This document shows positions 1 to 11,400 of a stretch of DNA of 64,000 bases, one piece after another; the stretch's first letter is position 1; every line of letters begins with the position of its first letter. The translations under genes were made by a program, and so were the position numbers. Origin of the DNA: Clitopilus passeckerianus (taxonomy: Eukaryota > Basidiomycota > Agaricomycetes > Agaricales > Entolomataceae); assembly GCA_944990035.1 (NCBI GenBank), contig CALYLX010000044.1, forward strand, positions 62,001-126,000, read 5' to 3'. The notes under the pieces are model-generated. The model saw only the letters and a program-made list of their open reading frames with translations. It ran no database searches and was not told the DNA's origin.

Positions 1-857
1 ATGATTTCACACTCGAATGGCCGCTGGCTTGGGGGGTTCATGGACTGCTAATTACCGGGTCGGCTTGAGTGGATGTAGATGTCAACGCTTTACAGTGTTT
101 TCGAAATGTAATTGCCGACTATTTCATTTCATCCCTCTGAATTGAACATCCAGTTTACAAGCCAGATCCTAGTACCAACTTGAAGGCATGGAGGCACATT
201 TGGCCGGACCTTTACGACGTGGTTTTCAGGCCAACATACAACAGTGTGGTTCCTACACACCTCAAGGTCGCCCAAACAGGACCCACAAAGAGTGGTCCTT
301 ACCAGGGCCCCCACGCCTCGTAGGCAGCCTCGAGGCAAAATGCTCGTTAAGTGGCTCGTAGTCCTTCTAGCATCTATTTCAGCCGAGCCTCTACGATGAT
401 ATATTGCCCGTGAGGGTAACGACCGCGAGAAAGAAGACTGCCCAGTGCACATGACCGTAAGTAACATTTAAAAGGGTTATGATCGATCCCGAGTTTGTGA
501 GAGACAAGGAGAAACACCCTGATAAGTCCAAGCGGTATCACCCGCCACTGAAGGGTCGCTGGCTTGAACATACACGATGTATCTCGTAGACAAGAGGTGG
601 CCGTTTAGTAGGTTTCGGAGACTGCTGATAGATTGGACACAACGTTTGCTGAGTATGGGTATAGAAGTATTATACGAGCTTTAAGAGTCAATCTGAGTAT
701 ATATGAGCAACGAGCCTCGTATCATCAAAATAGAGGCCCCACCTACTTCCTCACATCTCATATGTTGAGGCAAATCGTGCATCGTGAGCACGTACTTACG
801 CTTTGGCGTCACTGGCCACTCATTGTGGTCGGTGTCATCATTATCCTCAATGCCACT

Positions 858-878
858 GCTTTGGCCCATGGCCAAAGC
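858..878. repeat. Perfect 9-bp inverted repeat with a 3-nt loop
   Basis: GCTTTGGCC and GGCCAAAGC flank the trinucleotide CAT, which could form a hairpin. No gene is recognised on either side that would explain it as a terminator. It may be chance or a protein-binding palindrome. Confidence 0.6.
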
Positions 879-938
879 GTTCTCTTTTCATTGTTCATCT
901 CTCATATATATATTCCTCGTAGTTTATCCTCTCACCTC

Positions 939-1079
939 AGTTCCCTATAACGGTTACTGAGGTGAGTATCCCAGGTTTCATACCATAGATCATTTACTTA
1001 TCATCTCGTAGATTCTATCCTATTAGGTACATTGGTTGTATAGTTCCCTATAACGGTTACTGAGATTCTATCCTATTAG
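939..1079 (+). repeat. Interleaved short direct repeats
   Basis: A 23-bp unit starting AGTTCCCTATAACGG occurs at 939-961 and again at 1042-1064. A 16-bp unit, GATTCTATCCTATTAG, occurs at 1011-1026 and 1064-1079. In the second copy the two units abut, sharing one base. The arrangement looks like a local duplication or a tiny mobile-element footprint just 3' of the transporter gene. Confidence 0.75.
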
Positions 1080-1093
1080 ATTTCGTCTCTACA

Positions 1094-4000
1094 TCATATA
1101 TCCTCCTCAACATCCCCATCCCCAACCAACCCCCCGACAACCTCCCACAACCCAAGCTCTTCCTCGATCTACACAAAGTGAGATAGTTAACATCTCTCCC
1201 AGGCCAGCAAGGCAATGTATCAAGAAAGAGACGAAACCAACTCACCTCCCGCCTAACACCCCTCTCCCTAACCCCAGCCTCCGACCTAAAAAGCTTATCC
1301 ATATCCTCCAGCGAGACGTTCGCCGTTTCGGGTACGCAGGTGGTGGACCAGATGTATGCGAGGGTGCAGGAGAGGGCGAAGATCGTGAATGTTAGTCTGT
1401 GAGGAGCCGTGTTAGTTCAGGTTCGGGGTCAATTCGGGCGTCGGTAAGTAGGAGGGAAGATGGTGAAGGAGCGTTTGAGGAAGGATGAAGAGCGAGAAGA
1501 GCGAGAGAAGAGAGAGAAGGATAAACTCACGAAGGCGACCAATCCATCATCGGCGGCGTCAACAACCCAATCAAAACTGTATTTGCCTCTTCTCAACACC
1601 AACACCAAAAAAAAAAGGATATAGAAATGGGGAAAGACGCACAATTATTAACCCAATTCGACCCCGTAGCCACCGCAACACCTTTACTCCTCATCGACAA
1701 GGGAAAGACTTCACTCGGGAGAACCCACCCGACGGGTCCGAAGGACATGCCGTAGGCGGCTGTGAATGTGTAGATGCCGCTGTAGGTGGGTGCGTTAGTT
1801 GAGTTATTCATTATTCGCCGGGGCAAAGGGTGGGAGTGGACGAGGAGAGTAGAAAAGAGAACGAAGAGGAAGGTACGAAGACGCGAACTCACGCAACACA
1901 CCCCCCTGCCGCCCACCCATGCCCCTCCCACTCTCCCTGATACCTCCACACCAAAACCGCAATAAGGAGGTGCGAGACCGTCATCACTAGGCTCCCGTTT
2001 CGGAGGAGGGGTTTCCTGCCTGTCGTGTGTTACTCGTTAGTTTTTCCTCATCTTCTTCTTTGCCTTCCCTTCCCTCTCTTCCCTCAACCTCTTCCCGCTC
2101 GAAATCGAACAGGGAATACGAAAGAGAGAGCGAGAGGCGAGAAAAGAAGGACTGAGCGAGACACGCACCCCACTTATCAATCCCAACCAAAACAGGCCCC
2201 ACCGCCAAAAACTGTACAATAACAATTCCGCCCGATACGACGAGCGTGACGGTGTCCCCACGCAGCCCGAGGGACTGGACGATGGTGGGGCCGTAGTAGA
2301 GGAGGGCGTTTATTCCGGACCATTCTGGGGTGGGGGTGAGCGTTAGCGAGCCATTTCAAGGGGGTAAGGAGGAGGGTGGAAGCGAAGAGAGGAAGGGATG
2401 AGGGTGGGAAGGAAGGTGGAGAGGGAACGCGGAAAGGAAGGTCGGAAGGAAGCGGGGGGAAAGGAAAGAAGAAGAAGAAACGCACGTTGAAAAACCATAA
2501 CCAACACCCCAATTAACGTCCGATCTCTATACTTTACCTCCCACAGCCTCCTCCATGCTTTATACTCCGTCTTTAGTGTCCATCCATCGTCTGCCTGTAC
2601 CGCGGTACTAGTATTGTTTCGTTGGTGTATACTGGATGATTGGGTGCTTTGAGCGTCGAGGTCGACCCCCGAATCCATCTCAACCGCCCGCTGAACCAAC
2701 ATCGTCTCCACCCTCATCTCTAACAACTCCAGCTTCATCAATTCTTCCACTTCTTCCCTCTCCCTATCCCCTTCATCTCTTATTCCACCCCCCAATCGCA
2801 ACCTCCTCAAACTCCCCCCAGCCTCCTCCCACCTACCCTTCAACACTAAAAACCTCGGACTAGGCGGGAGATACAGTACACCTAACCCCAAAAAGAGACC
2901 GGGGATGAGTTGGAGGAAGAGGGGGAGGCGCCAGGAGAGGGAGGATGGGACTGGAGGGGTTGGTCAGTTATGTGTTTTCACTTTTAGATTTAGATTTAGA
3001 AAGGATTGGGCGGGATGGAGGGAAGAAGAAAAGGCGGGAGGAAAAGGAGTAGGAGGGACAGATGGAGGAAACGAAACGAAAAGTGGGAGAGAATAGAGAA
3101 CGAACGACAACTCACCCTCCCTCGTCAAAAACCCCGTCCAGAACCCACACACGACACCCAACACGATGGAGAACTGTTCGAGGGCCATGAGGGAGCCTCG
3201 CACCTCGGGGGGTGAGATTTCGGATATGTAGAGTGGGGAGAGCATGCTGTTTGTGGGCGTTAGTTCAGCTTGCTTGGACTTAACGTGAGAGGGGATGGAA
3301 GAGGTGGGAAGAGGAAGGGAGTGAAGGTGGGAGGGAGAAAGAGGGAGAGGGAAACGAGATGGAGAGAAGGGAGCAGAACGTGAGGGAGAAGAGACTCGCC
3401 TCAAAGCACCGACACCCACCCCACCGACTGCGCGTCCGATGAAGAGGTGTGTGAGGGATTGGGCCCAGGTTTGGAAGGATGAGCCGATGACGAATATCAC
3501 TGGAGGTGTCTATTAGCTTGTCATCCTGAGTGGGAAGTGGAGAAAGGAGGGGAGGGATGGAAAGGGAGAGAAAGGTGGGAAGGAGACGTACACGACGCAG
3601 TGAGTATCGCATACCGCCTGGAAAACCTATCTGCTAGTATACCCGCTGCTAGAGCTCCGATGAGGGCGCCTAGTTCGAGGACGGCGGCTGGTGGGAGGGT
3701 CGCGTGAGTTAGCTTTCACGTTCACGAGTAGGTAGAGTAGGAAAGGAGGTAAGGACGCACTCATAATCCCTTTCTGCAGCGGCGTAACCGGCCATCGTCG
3801 TACAAAGTCTTTCATAACCAGAACATTCGCTATCTGTATATGCACATTACCGTGAGTCCAATAGAACCAGAGGGGGAGAGCCAGACGTGAACTCACAACA
3901 CCCTGATCATACCCAAACGTCAACCCCCCAATAGAAGCAAAGAACGCGCAATAAAGCGTGTACGAGTTACTCGCGAGTCCAGCCAATCCAGGAGGTCCGT

Positions 4001-4247
4001 ACGCGTATGTGTAGGATTGACCATCTGGGGAGAGTGTGAACGAGGGTCGGGCGCGAGGGTGTGGCTTCGAGCTTGAAGTGCCCGATGGGTGGGTTGGGTC
4101 TGTGGGAGCACCGGTTGGAAGTGCTATGTAGCCGTCATTCCGGCTTGTCTGGAGGGGGGGTGTTAGCATTGGAAGGGGAATGAGTTGGGGTGATTTACCA
4201 TTAGTACGCGGTAAGGAGAAAGAGGCAGGTGTGGCTGTGCGGGGCAT
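1094..4247 (-). CDS. MFS sugar (hexose) transporter, sugar porter family
   Basis: This is a plasma-membrane monosaccharide transporter, probably a proton symporter taking up hexoses, spliced from about a dozen exons. The sugar-porter signatures appear in order: FGYDQGV in the first membrane helix, a loop reading ADRFSRR, the PPSPRFL motif after helix 6, a charged central loop, and PETANVSLEDMD after helix 12. The ATG at 4247 opens a Pro/Ser/Thr-rich cytosolic N-terminus of about 85 residues before the first helix, longer than in yeast Hxt proteins. After LFRSEAGV a last intron leads to an acidic tail ending GDVEEDI with a stop at 1094. One intron (3247-3399) appears to start with GC. Another candidate intron near 4150-4205 would break the frame and was not used. 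The exact substrate cannot be read from sequence. Family assignment is firm; individual splice sites less so. Confidence 0.88.
3247..3399 (-). other. Probable GC-AG intron in the sugar transporter
   Basis: The exon coding GVGVGAL ends in AG, followed by GCGAGT rather than a GT donor; the acceptor reads ACAAACAG. Joining restores the expected transporter sequence GALSMLSPLYISEI. The intron is 153 nt, longer than most introns in this window and divisible by three, with no stop inside. It could therefore also be read through as a 51-residue low-complexity insert. Confidence 0.55.
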
Positions 4248-5034
4248 TCCGTCTGAACCGGTGACGTTGAGGGGAGGGTTGGGAATCTATTCTATCTCGT
4301 CAAGCTCTCTCATCTCGTCTAACTATCTCAACTAACTCTCCTCGAACAAGGTCACCGGATTGTGTCGCACGGTCGAAGTCCCGAAGCACAATTCTTTCCC
4401 ACTCCCAAACTAGCCAAAACTTGTTCTTCAGTTATCAGTTACTAAGTAATACCACGAGACTCGAGGGATATACGTATATCAGTATAGATATATATAGTGC
4501 ATTTCACACAGACATTCAGATATATAGAGAGAGTATTCAGTAACAGATTGAGATGATTCAGAGATGAGATAAAAAGAGAGTTAGAGTACGGATACGGAGA
4601 TACGGATATATATATGTTCAGTCAGTCAGTGAGTAAGAGAATTAAAAGAGTGGACGGTACGGAGAATGCATCCAGTGAAGGAGTCCTGCCATGCCAAAGA
4701 CGAAGGAAGGGAAGGAAGGGAGAATAGAATAGTATGTACAACGAGAAGCCGAAAGGAGTGCATAATTATATATAAGGCCAAGTTCGAAAGTTCGAATGAT
4801 GGAGCGCAGGAACTGCAAGTCGTTCCGCTTTTGAGATGGGTGGGTAAATGGGTAATAAATGGGAAAGAGAGACAGGTGGTACACGCGCCGGAGGAGGTGC
4901 ATTCGTGGTGAGCGTGAGTCAGTGAGTGAGGTCAGGGAGGGGGGTATCCAACGTGGGCGTCGAGCATCTCGAACCCAGGGGTATCATCGTATACATCAAC
5001 TTCAAGCAAGAGAGCGAAGAGAACCTTCAACTCC
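4248..5034. other. Transporter promoter side and 3' flank of the RRM gene
   Basis: No gene is seen. The half next to 4247 should hold the transporter promoter and 5' leader; the half next to 5034 is the 3' flank of the RRM gene. It is AT-rich with TATA-like runs (4480-4500, 4600-4615) and contains a perfect 14-bp palindrome, GATATACGTATATC, at 4467-4480, about 220 bases upstream of the transporter ATG. Confidence 0.5.
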
Positions 5035-7287
5035 TTACGCACTCCCAACCTCCCCATCAACCCTCATCCCCTCCCCTCCAATTCCCCCCTCCTCATCCTC
5101 AAACGGCTCCTCCTGCAACTCCCCATTCCCCAAATTCGGCGTATTCCCCTCTCCTCCCTGTAGTCCTTGTACACCATTCCCATGCCCACCAGGACTAACA
5201 CCCGAATGCCCACTCGCACTCCTCCTCATCCCTCCACTCCCGCCTTGAGGTCCCGACCGCGGAGGATTAGCACACCGATCTTTCCCGTGCGCGATACGGA
5301 GGTTGGCGTATTCGGGTTTGGACTTGATCCCGTCGATGGCTTTGATCGCGTTTGAGATGTTCGTGAAGTTCACGAACGCGCAGTTCCTATCAAGTTGCCT
5401 CATCAGTTCCCCTTGTCCAAATTAAAAATTCTTGAGACACGTACTTCTCCTTCAAATAATTAACCAACTCAACATCCCCAAACTCCCCAAAGTCCCTCCT
5501 CATCTTCTCCACCGTGAAAAACTCGAAATCCTCAATATTCCCAACATACACATTCCTCGTCGCCCCTCCATGCACTGCTAGAGCCAGACTCGTAGCTAGC
5601 GGGCCCGAGTTCTTACCCCACCCGATTTTGAGGCGTCTGTTGTTGAGCGTGAGGCCTTGGTAGGAGGAGACTTGGTAGAATGTATATGCGGCTGCTGGGT
5701 CGATGAATGTTACGAACTGCATGGGTAGTTAGGAAGATATATGCGCATAAAATGAAAGGGAGAAACGCACAGCGATATGCTTATCCTGCATATACCGAAT
5801 ACTCTGCAACACCCCTCCTCGAATGGTATTACACAAATCCTCCGTCGTCGTCTCAGGATGAATATTCCCAAGATACACAGTCCTATTCATCCCCACATTC
5901 GCAGCCCCATTCATCCCATTCATCCCGTTCATCGCCATCGCTCCCATCCCATTCATCCCGTTCATCCCGTTCATCCCTCCCATCCCATTCATCCCCCCAT
6001 CACCCCCATTCCCAGCAAACATATTCCCCCCAAATCCAAACGGGAAAACCGTAGCCTGCGGCGTCATCCCACCCATACTCTGCTGCATCAAACTCTGCGC
6101 AGCAACAGCCTGCGCCTGATGCTGCCCCACCTGCTGACTCTTCGGAATATACGCACACCGATCTTTCCCATAATTAACCCTCTTCCCTGCCCACCCGCCC
6201 TCCATAGGTAGGGTATTCACAACCTTCGTAGCCACGCCAATACTCAAAAAGTGCACGAATCCAATGTTCTTGTCTCGTACGATTTTGACTTGGTCGATCA
6301 ACCCGAAACGAGAAAGGTCGTCCCGGAGTTGTTCCTCGGTGAGAGACTCGTCGAGGCCGCCGAGGTAGACGTTTCGGGAGGCGTTGGATTGGGTTATGGC
6401 GAGCTGGACTTGGGCGGGGACGGGGGAGGGTTTGCCCCATCCGATTTTGAGCTCTTGGCCGTGGAGGGACATTTTCTTCACTGTCGCGTCCGCGTGGAAT
6501 GCTACAGCCGTCTGGCCGTCCAGGAAGCTGAGGAAAACACAGCTTTTCTCTGGGAGAACGCGGATTGACTCGAGGGGACCGAAGTGCACCAAGTTGAGAA
6601 GCTCGTCGACGGAGGCGGTGGCGGGGAGGTTCCCGATGTAGACGGTGCGGTTTGTTGGTTGAGAGGCGGAGGCGTTCAACGAAAGAGCAGCGGAGAGTGC
6701 GGCTGGGTTGGACGCGAATGCGGGTTGAGGCATGGGAAGGTTCATGCTTGGTATACGCTGTTGTTGTCCATGCTGTTGTTGCTGCTGCTGCTGTCCGAAA
6801 TTCCCCATCTGCCCATTATACGCAGCGAACCCATTAAGCATGTTCATACCCGGCATACCCATACCCAACATATTATACGCTGCAAAGTTGCCGTAGCCGT
6901 TCGCGGTGTTAGGGCTTGGTTGGGAGGGTTGTTGTTGTTGAGCAGCAGCGGTGTTGGGGCTGAGTTGCCCACCACCTTGGCCGTTGGATTGGGCGTGAGC
7001 GGTGTTGATGGAGAGTTGGGGGGTTGCGTAGAGGGCTTGGTTGATGGATGCTTGGGGGCCGTAGCCGTAGTTTGCGAATGCGTCCTTTGGGGGAGTGGTT
7101 GAGGAGGAAGAGGGAGACCAGCGGGCCTTTTTTGCGTCTGGACCACCAACGGTATCCATAGAGCGCTAGCGAAAGGTTAAACGAGAGTTTTGTGAGGGAA
7201 AAGGCAGCTCACCTTCATCATGTCGATGTCAAAACCAGCGTAAGCAGGGTATTGAGCCGCAACGAATGCAGTCTGATTGTCGTCCAT
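5035..7287 (-). CDS. nrd1: RNA-binding protein with four RRM domains, Nrd1/Mrn1 family
   Basis: Predicted single-stranded RNA-binding regulator of the fungal Nrd1 (fission yeast) / Mrn1 (budding yeast) family, which binds and stabilises or represses specific mRNAs. The ATG at 7287 (MDDNQTAF...) is joined by a short intron (GTGAGC..GCTAG) to the long exon beginning RSMDTVGG. The N-terminal third is Gln/Asn/Pro-rich with polyQ. Four RRMs follow: [30 protein letters not shown] and [10 protein letters not shown]. Three of their ends carry the KIGWGK or YGKDRC signature of this family. An Asn-Gly-Met repeat lies between RRM2 and RRM3. Introns interrupt RRM3 and RRM4 at canonical sites. The protein is roughly 700 residues, and the TAA at 5035 ends an acidic Gly-rich tail. 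Assignment rests on four-RRM architecture and the GWGK motifs. Confidence 0.88.
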
Positions 7288-8464
7288 GGTAAATATACGA
7301 ATAAAAATTCAAGTGGAATGGATATAAAAAAAAGTTGTAGTTGGGTAGCGACCGTGGGTGAGAGAGGTAAAAAAGTAAGGAAATATGAAAAACACGCACA
7401 GAAGGGAAATAAAGGAGAGGATATGTGCGGTGTTTTTAGTTCCAAACAATCAAAAAAAGTCTCTCAAAGAAAGAAAAGTATCACTATGAAAGACGACAAG
7501 TGCCAACAATTCAAACGGCAACGCCAGCGATGAATAGCATCAGATTACTTTCCCACGCGCACGGGCCTCAAAAACATAGGAGACAATTGGCGGGTAATTA
7601 AGAGATAATCGACATTTAATTGAAATGAACCCTATATTTGCGCCGCAATTTGATAAAAAAAGAAAGGAGGTAGATGTGATTCCGCAGCGGGATGTTTTTT
7701 CTCCGACCAGGGTGCTTGAACTCGGAGCTTGCAACATGTTCTGTCTATCTAGTCTACGTGTTCTATCTATCTATCTTATCTATGGCGCTATCTATCAATC
7801 TCGTAAATCTATCCCTCCCATAGCCCCTCATCCAGCTATCTCAGTCCTTAAGCTCAAACAATAGCAACTCCTCTCCTCCCTTTCCTCGACGACCGGAGCA
7901 AACAAGGTTACCGGTCAGAAAGGAATGCCTCGCACAGCCACACTTGCTGCGTGCTCTTGCCTCTTTGAATTTCCCCTCCCTCTGGACTCCTTTACTGGAT
8001 TTTTTCCCTCCGTTCCGTCCGTAGTTTCGGTTCCCTTACATGCTCACCTAACTCCTCGAGGCTGACTCAACATATATCTGGACTATCCGTACTCTAGCTC
8101 TCATTTTATCATCCCACATCTGTTACTAAAATACGCGCTCTATATTTGACCATCGAATATTTACATCCATAATAATATAAATATGGTACTACTTGATACT
8201 CCACTGATAGTGAAGAATAATATTTTCTTTTCAATCGCATCGCTCGCGTGGCGCAGATTTTCTTGGTTTGTGACGAAAAAGTCACAGATCATGTGCTTTT
8301 GTGTCACGTCGCGTCGTTGATGAGAGCCGCGAGCTCCCGCGTTTGGAGTCTGACTCAAAGCTTGCAACTCGTTTTACTCAACCTTCACGTCGTTGCTGGC
8401 GTCTCTAGTCAAGGCCTTACTCGAGTTACATGCGACTATAAGCCTTGAGACGACTAGAAAAAAT
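7288..8464. other. Divergent intergenic region between the RRM and BRCT genes
   Basis: No gene is supported. This is the shared upstream region of two genes transcribed away from each other. It contains a degenerate CTAT/TCTA microsatellite around 7741-7800, pyrimidine-rich stretches typical of basidiomycete promoters, and a small inverted repeat, GTGAC-6-GTCAC, near 8269-8284. Confidence 0.5.
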
Positions 8465-11400
8465 ATGGACCAGCCACCGGCACCCCAACCACCACCACCT
8501 AAAAAGCCACTTTTCGACGGAGTCGTGTATTTGCTTTCTCCGACACTTCCACCTCTTCGTGCAGACCAACTACGGCTCGTGCTTAATACCAAAGGCGGCG
8601 TCGAGATTCTACCGCCATCCTCTTTGAACGGCTCAGCGTCTGGGGGTACTGTGACACCATTGTCGTCACGGGCGGAGTACAGGAATGAGAATCAAGCAGC
8701 GAGAGAGGCGCTGGCGGATCCGAGGTTGACGCATGTGGTTACGAATACGCTGAATAACTGCGAGGAGGGGTGGAGGGATGTGTTGTTGACGAGGGAGGAG
8801 AGGGTTGCGGTTGTTACGGATTTGTGGGTTGATAAGAGTGTTGCTCTTGATTCTGTGCAGCCGTGAGTTTGTCCTTTATCCTTTTATTGGATCTCAGCCG
8901 ACCTTGTGCGGCCTTTGTTTGGTTTTTGAAGGACGGCGTTTTATTCTGCGGACCCTTTCATGATTTTCTCAGGAGTTGTGGCTTGTGCGTCTGAGGTATG
9001 TGTTCATTCATGTCCGAGGCTTACGACTGTTGAGCTAATTTATGATATGGGATTAGCTTCCTGCCACAGACCTCGAAGTTCTCTCAGCTGGGATTACCGC
9101 ACTCGGCGGTCAATGGAGAACAGGTCTTACTAAAGACGTAACACATCTCTTCTGCATCTCCCCCGGTACACCTCCCCCCAACCTCCAAGAAATCGGAACC
9201 TTCGAGCACGTGGGCAGTCTAAAATACGCCACGGCACTGAAGAACCAGCACACGACTTGCGTCAAAGTACTCCTCCCCCACTGGTTCGACGATATCATGA
9301 AGATTGGGATGCCCGGGCTCGACACGAAGCCGTACGAGTGGCCCGACCCGGAACTCTTGAAAGGGCCAGAGAGTATATTGTTACCTGGCGTGGACGGGCC
9401 GGAGAGTTTGAAGGTGAATGAGAAGATGAAGGAGAGGGAGAAGGAGAGGGAGGAGAGGATGAAGAAAGACTCGGTGTTGAGGGAGGAGGATACGTTCAAG
9501 AAGTCCCTGTACGCTACCGCGGGACTTGTTTCGCCTGGAGCTGCACTACCCTCCGACGTCAGTATGAATGGGGACGCGGATTCGGCGCAGGGGGTCAAGC
9601 CTAAGGATATCTGGAAGGGAAGAAGGGTGTTGCTGGGGCGTAGTTTGGAGTTGTTGGATAGTAGGAGGGAGGCGGTGGAAGCTGGTCTGAGACGGACGGG
9701 TGCGGTCATCGTTTCGCATTCACCTAGCGCGTCTTCGGCGCCTTTGTCGTTGAGGAAATTGGACGCGGAGAGGGAGAAGGAGTTGATTGAGGAGTGCGAT
9801 GTCTTTGTGACGAGGTTTAGGAGTGGGAAGGCCTATGCCAGTGCTGTGAGGCTGGGGAAGATGATTGGAACGTTGTCTTGGTTGTTTCATGTCCAGAAGA
9901 CGGGTGTGGTTAGCCCGCCGATGGACCAGCTGCTTTGGTATCCCATTCCCAAGAGGAAGATTGAAGGGTTTGAGGCTCATGTGAGTTTTCGCTTCTGCTC
10001 AGAGTTTATATGATTATTCTGACGCGTTGGGTTGACAGGAAATCACGTTGACGAATTATACGGGCGAAGCAAGAGAGTATCTCAAGAAGCTCATCACTAT
10101 CATGGGTGCAAATTTTACCCCAAGCATGTCAGGACGCAATACCGTTCTTATTGCCGCTTAGTAAGTGCTTATTCTTCCTGACCGTAACTACCTACTGAAT
10201 AAATTCTGCACTCTAGTATCTCCGGCACAAAAACTACCAAAGCCGCATCCTGGTCCATCCCCATCGTCAATCACCTTTGGTTAGAGGACTGCTTCATCAA
10301 ATGGCGAAACCTTACGCCCGCGCTCGAGCGATACATACACTTCCCACCCGGTATTGACTTCTCCAACCTGCTTGGAGAAAGAGGAATCGGGAAAAGAGTG
10401 GAAGACGAGATGGGGGATGAGGAGCTTGACCAGCTCGAGGCCGAGGAAGACGAGGAGTTTGGTGTCAAGCCTCTTGAGTCGAGGACGAGCCAGCCGAGGC
10501 CGAATGGAGCCCCGTTGAACACCCAGAACAGCATGAGGGAAGTGATGGAGGTTGAAGCTGCTGTTAGTGCGCTTGACGTACCCATGGACGATGTTCCTGA
10601 GGTGCAGCAGCAGCGGGAGCAGGAACAGGCCAACCGTATGGAGGTTGACGAGCCCGAACCAGAACCAGAGCCGAATCCCAAAGACCCACTGAAACCCGCC
10701 AACGGTATCACGAAGTCGTTCGCGACGCGACTGAAGGAGAAGGTCTTGGAGAAGGACAAAGACAGCGAAAGTCCAGCAAAGACTCGTATTCGACCTCGAA
10801 AATCATCAGCGCAGAAGAAGTTCTCTCTTGATTCGTCCAGCAGCAGTCGTTCGCCTTCTCCTCAGCCATCATCACCTATGCAAGCCAGCACGAGCAAGAA
10901 GAAGCTGACTAGGCGGGCTGGAGAGAAGCACGATTCGTGGATCCGCGACGAGGATGACGGGGATGAAGTTCAGGTCGTATCGGTGAAGTTATCTCCCAAG
11001 AAGGCGCCCTCAAAGAAGAGGAATCCAAAGGATAGCGAAACAGAGGATGAGGAGATTGTTCAAGCCACTTCGTCTCCTGCCAAACTTTTTGACAAAGGGG
11101 AGGATGATATCTCGGATGGAGATCCCAGCCAACCGAAGCGCAAGCCGTACTCTCCGAAGAAGTACAAGTCGCAGAACGCTAGAAGGAGGTCCAATGGTGC
11201 ACAGGAAGAGGAGGAGGAGGAACAATCTGCGGATGAGGAGGTGTCGCCTGCGAAGTCGGCTGGCAAGGGCAAAGCTGCCCAGAGTATTTCAGCTGTCAGG
11301 CGTCGTGGTGCTAAGCGGCTCCCGGAGGACTCAGCGACGGAGGAAGAGGAGAGCGAAGAAGAACAACCCAAACCACGACCGCGTGGACGGCACAGGGACA

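Larger units (their letters stand above)
1..1093. other. Intergenic region at the window's left edge, with short repeats
   Basis: No gene can be supported here. The only open frames are short and have no recognisable motif. The stretch includes the 3' flank of the sugar transporter that ends at 1094. It holds a perfect 9-bp inverted repeat around 858-878 and two pairs of direct repeats between 939 and 1079, listed separately. Confidence 0.5.

Noticed and set aside
4150..4205. Candidate intron with a textbook TGCTAACAC branch point in transporter exon 1
   Set aside because: It is 50 nt long, so removal shifts the frame into a stop; the unspliced frame remains open into the first membrane helix.
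4915..5010. TTCGA-containing stretch resembling a tRNA B box (GGTTCGAGA on the minus strand)
   Set aside because: No A box, acceptor stem or cloverleaf could be folded around it.
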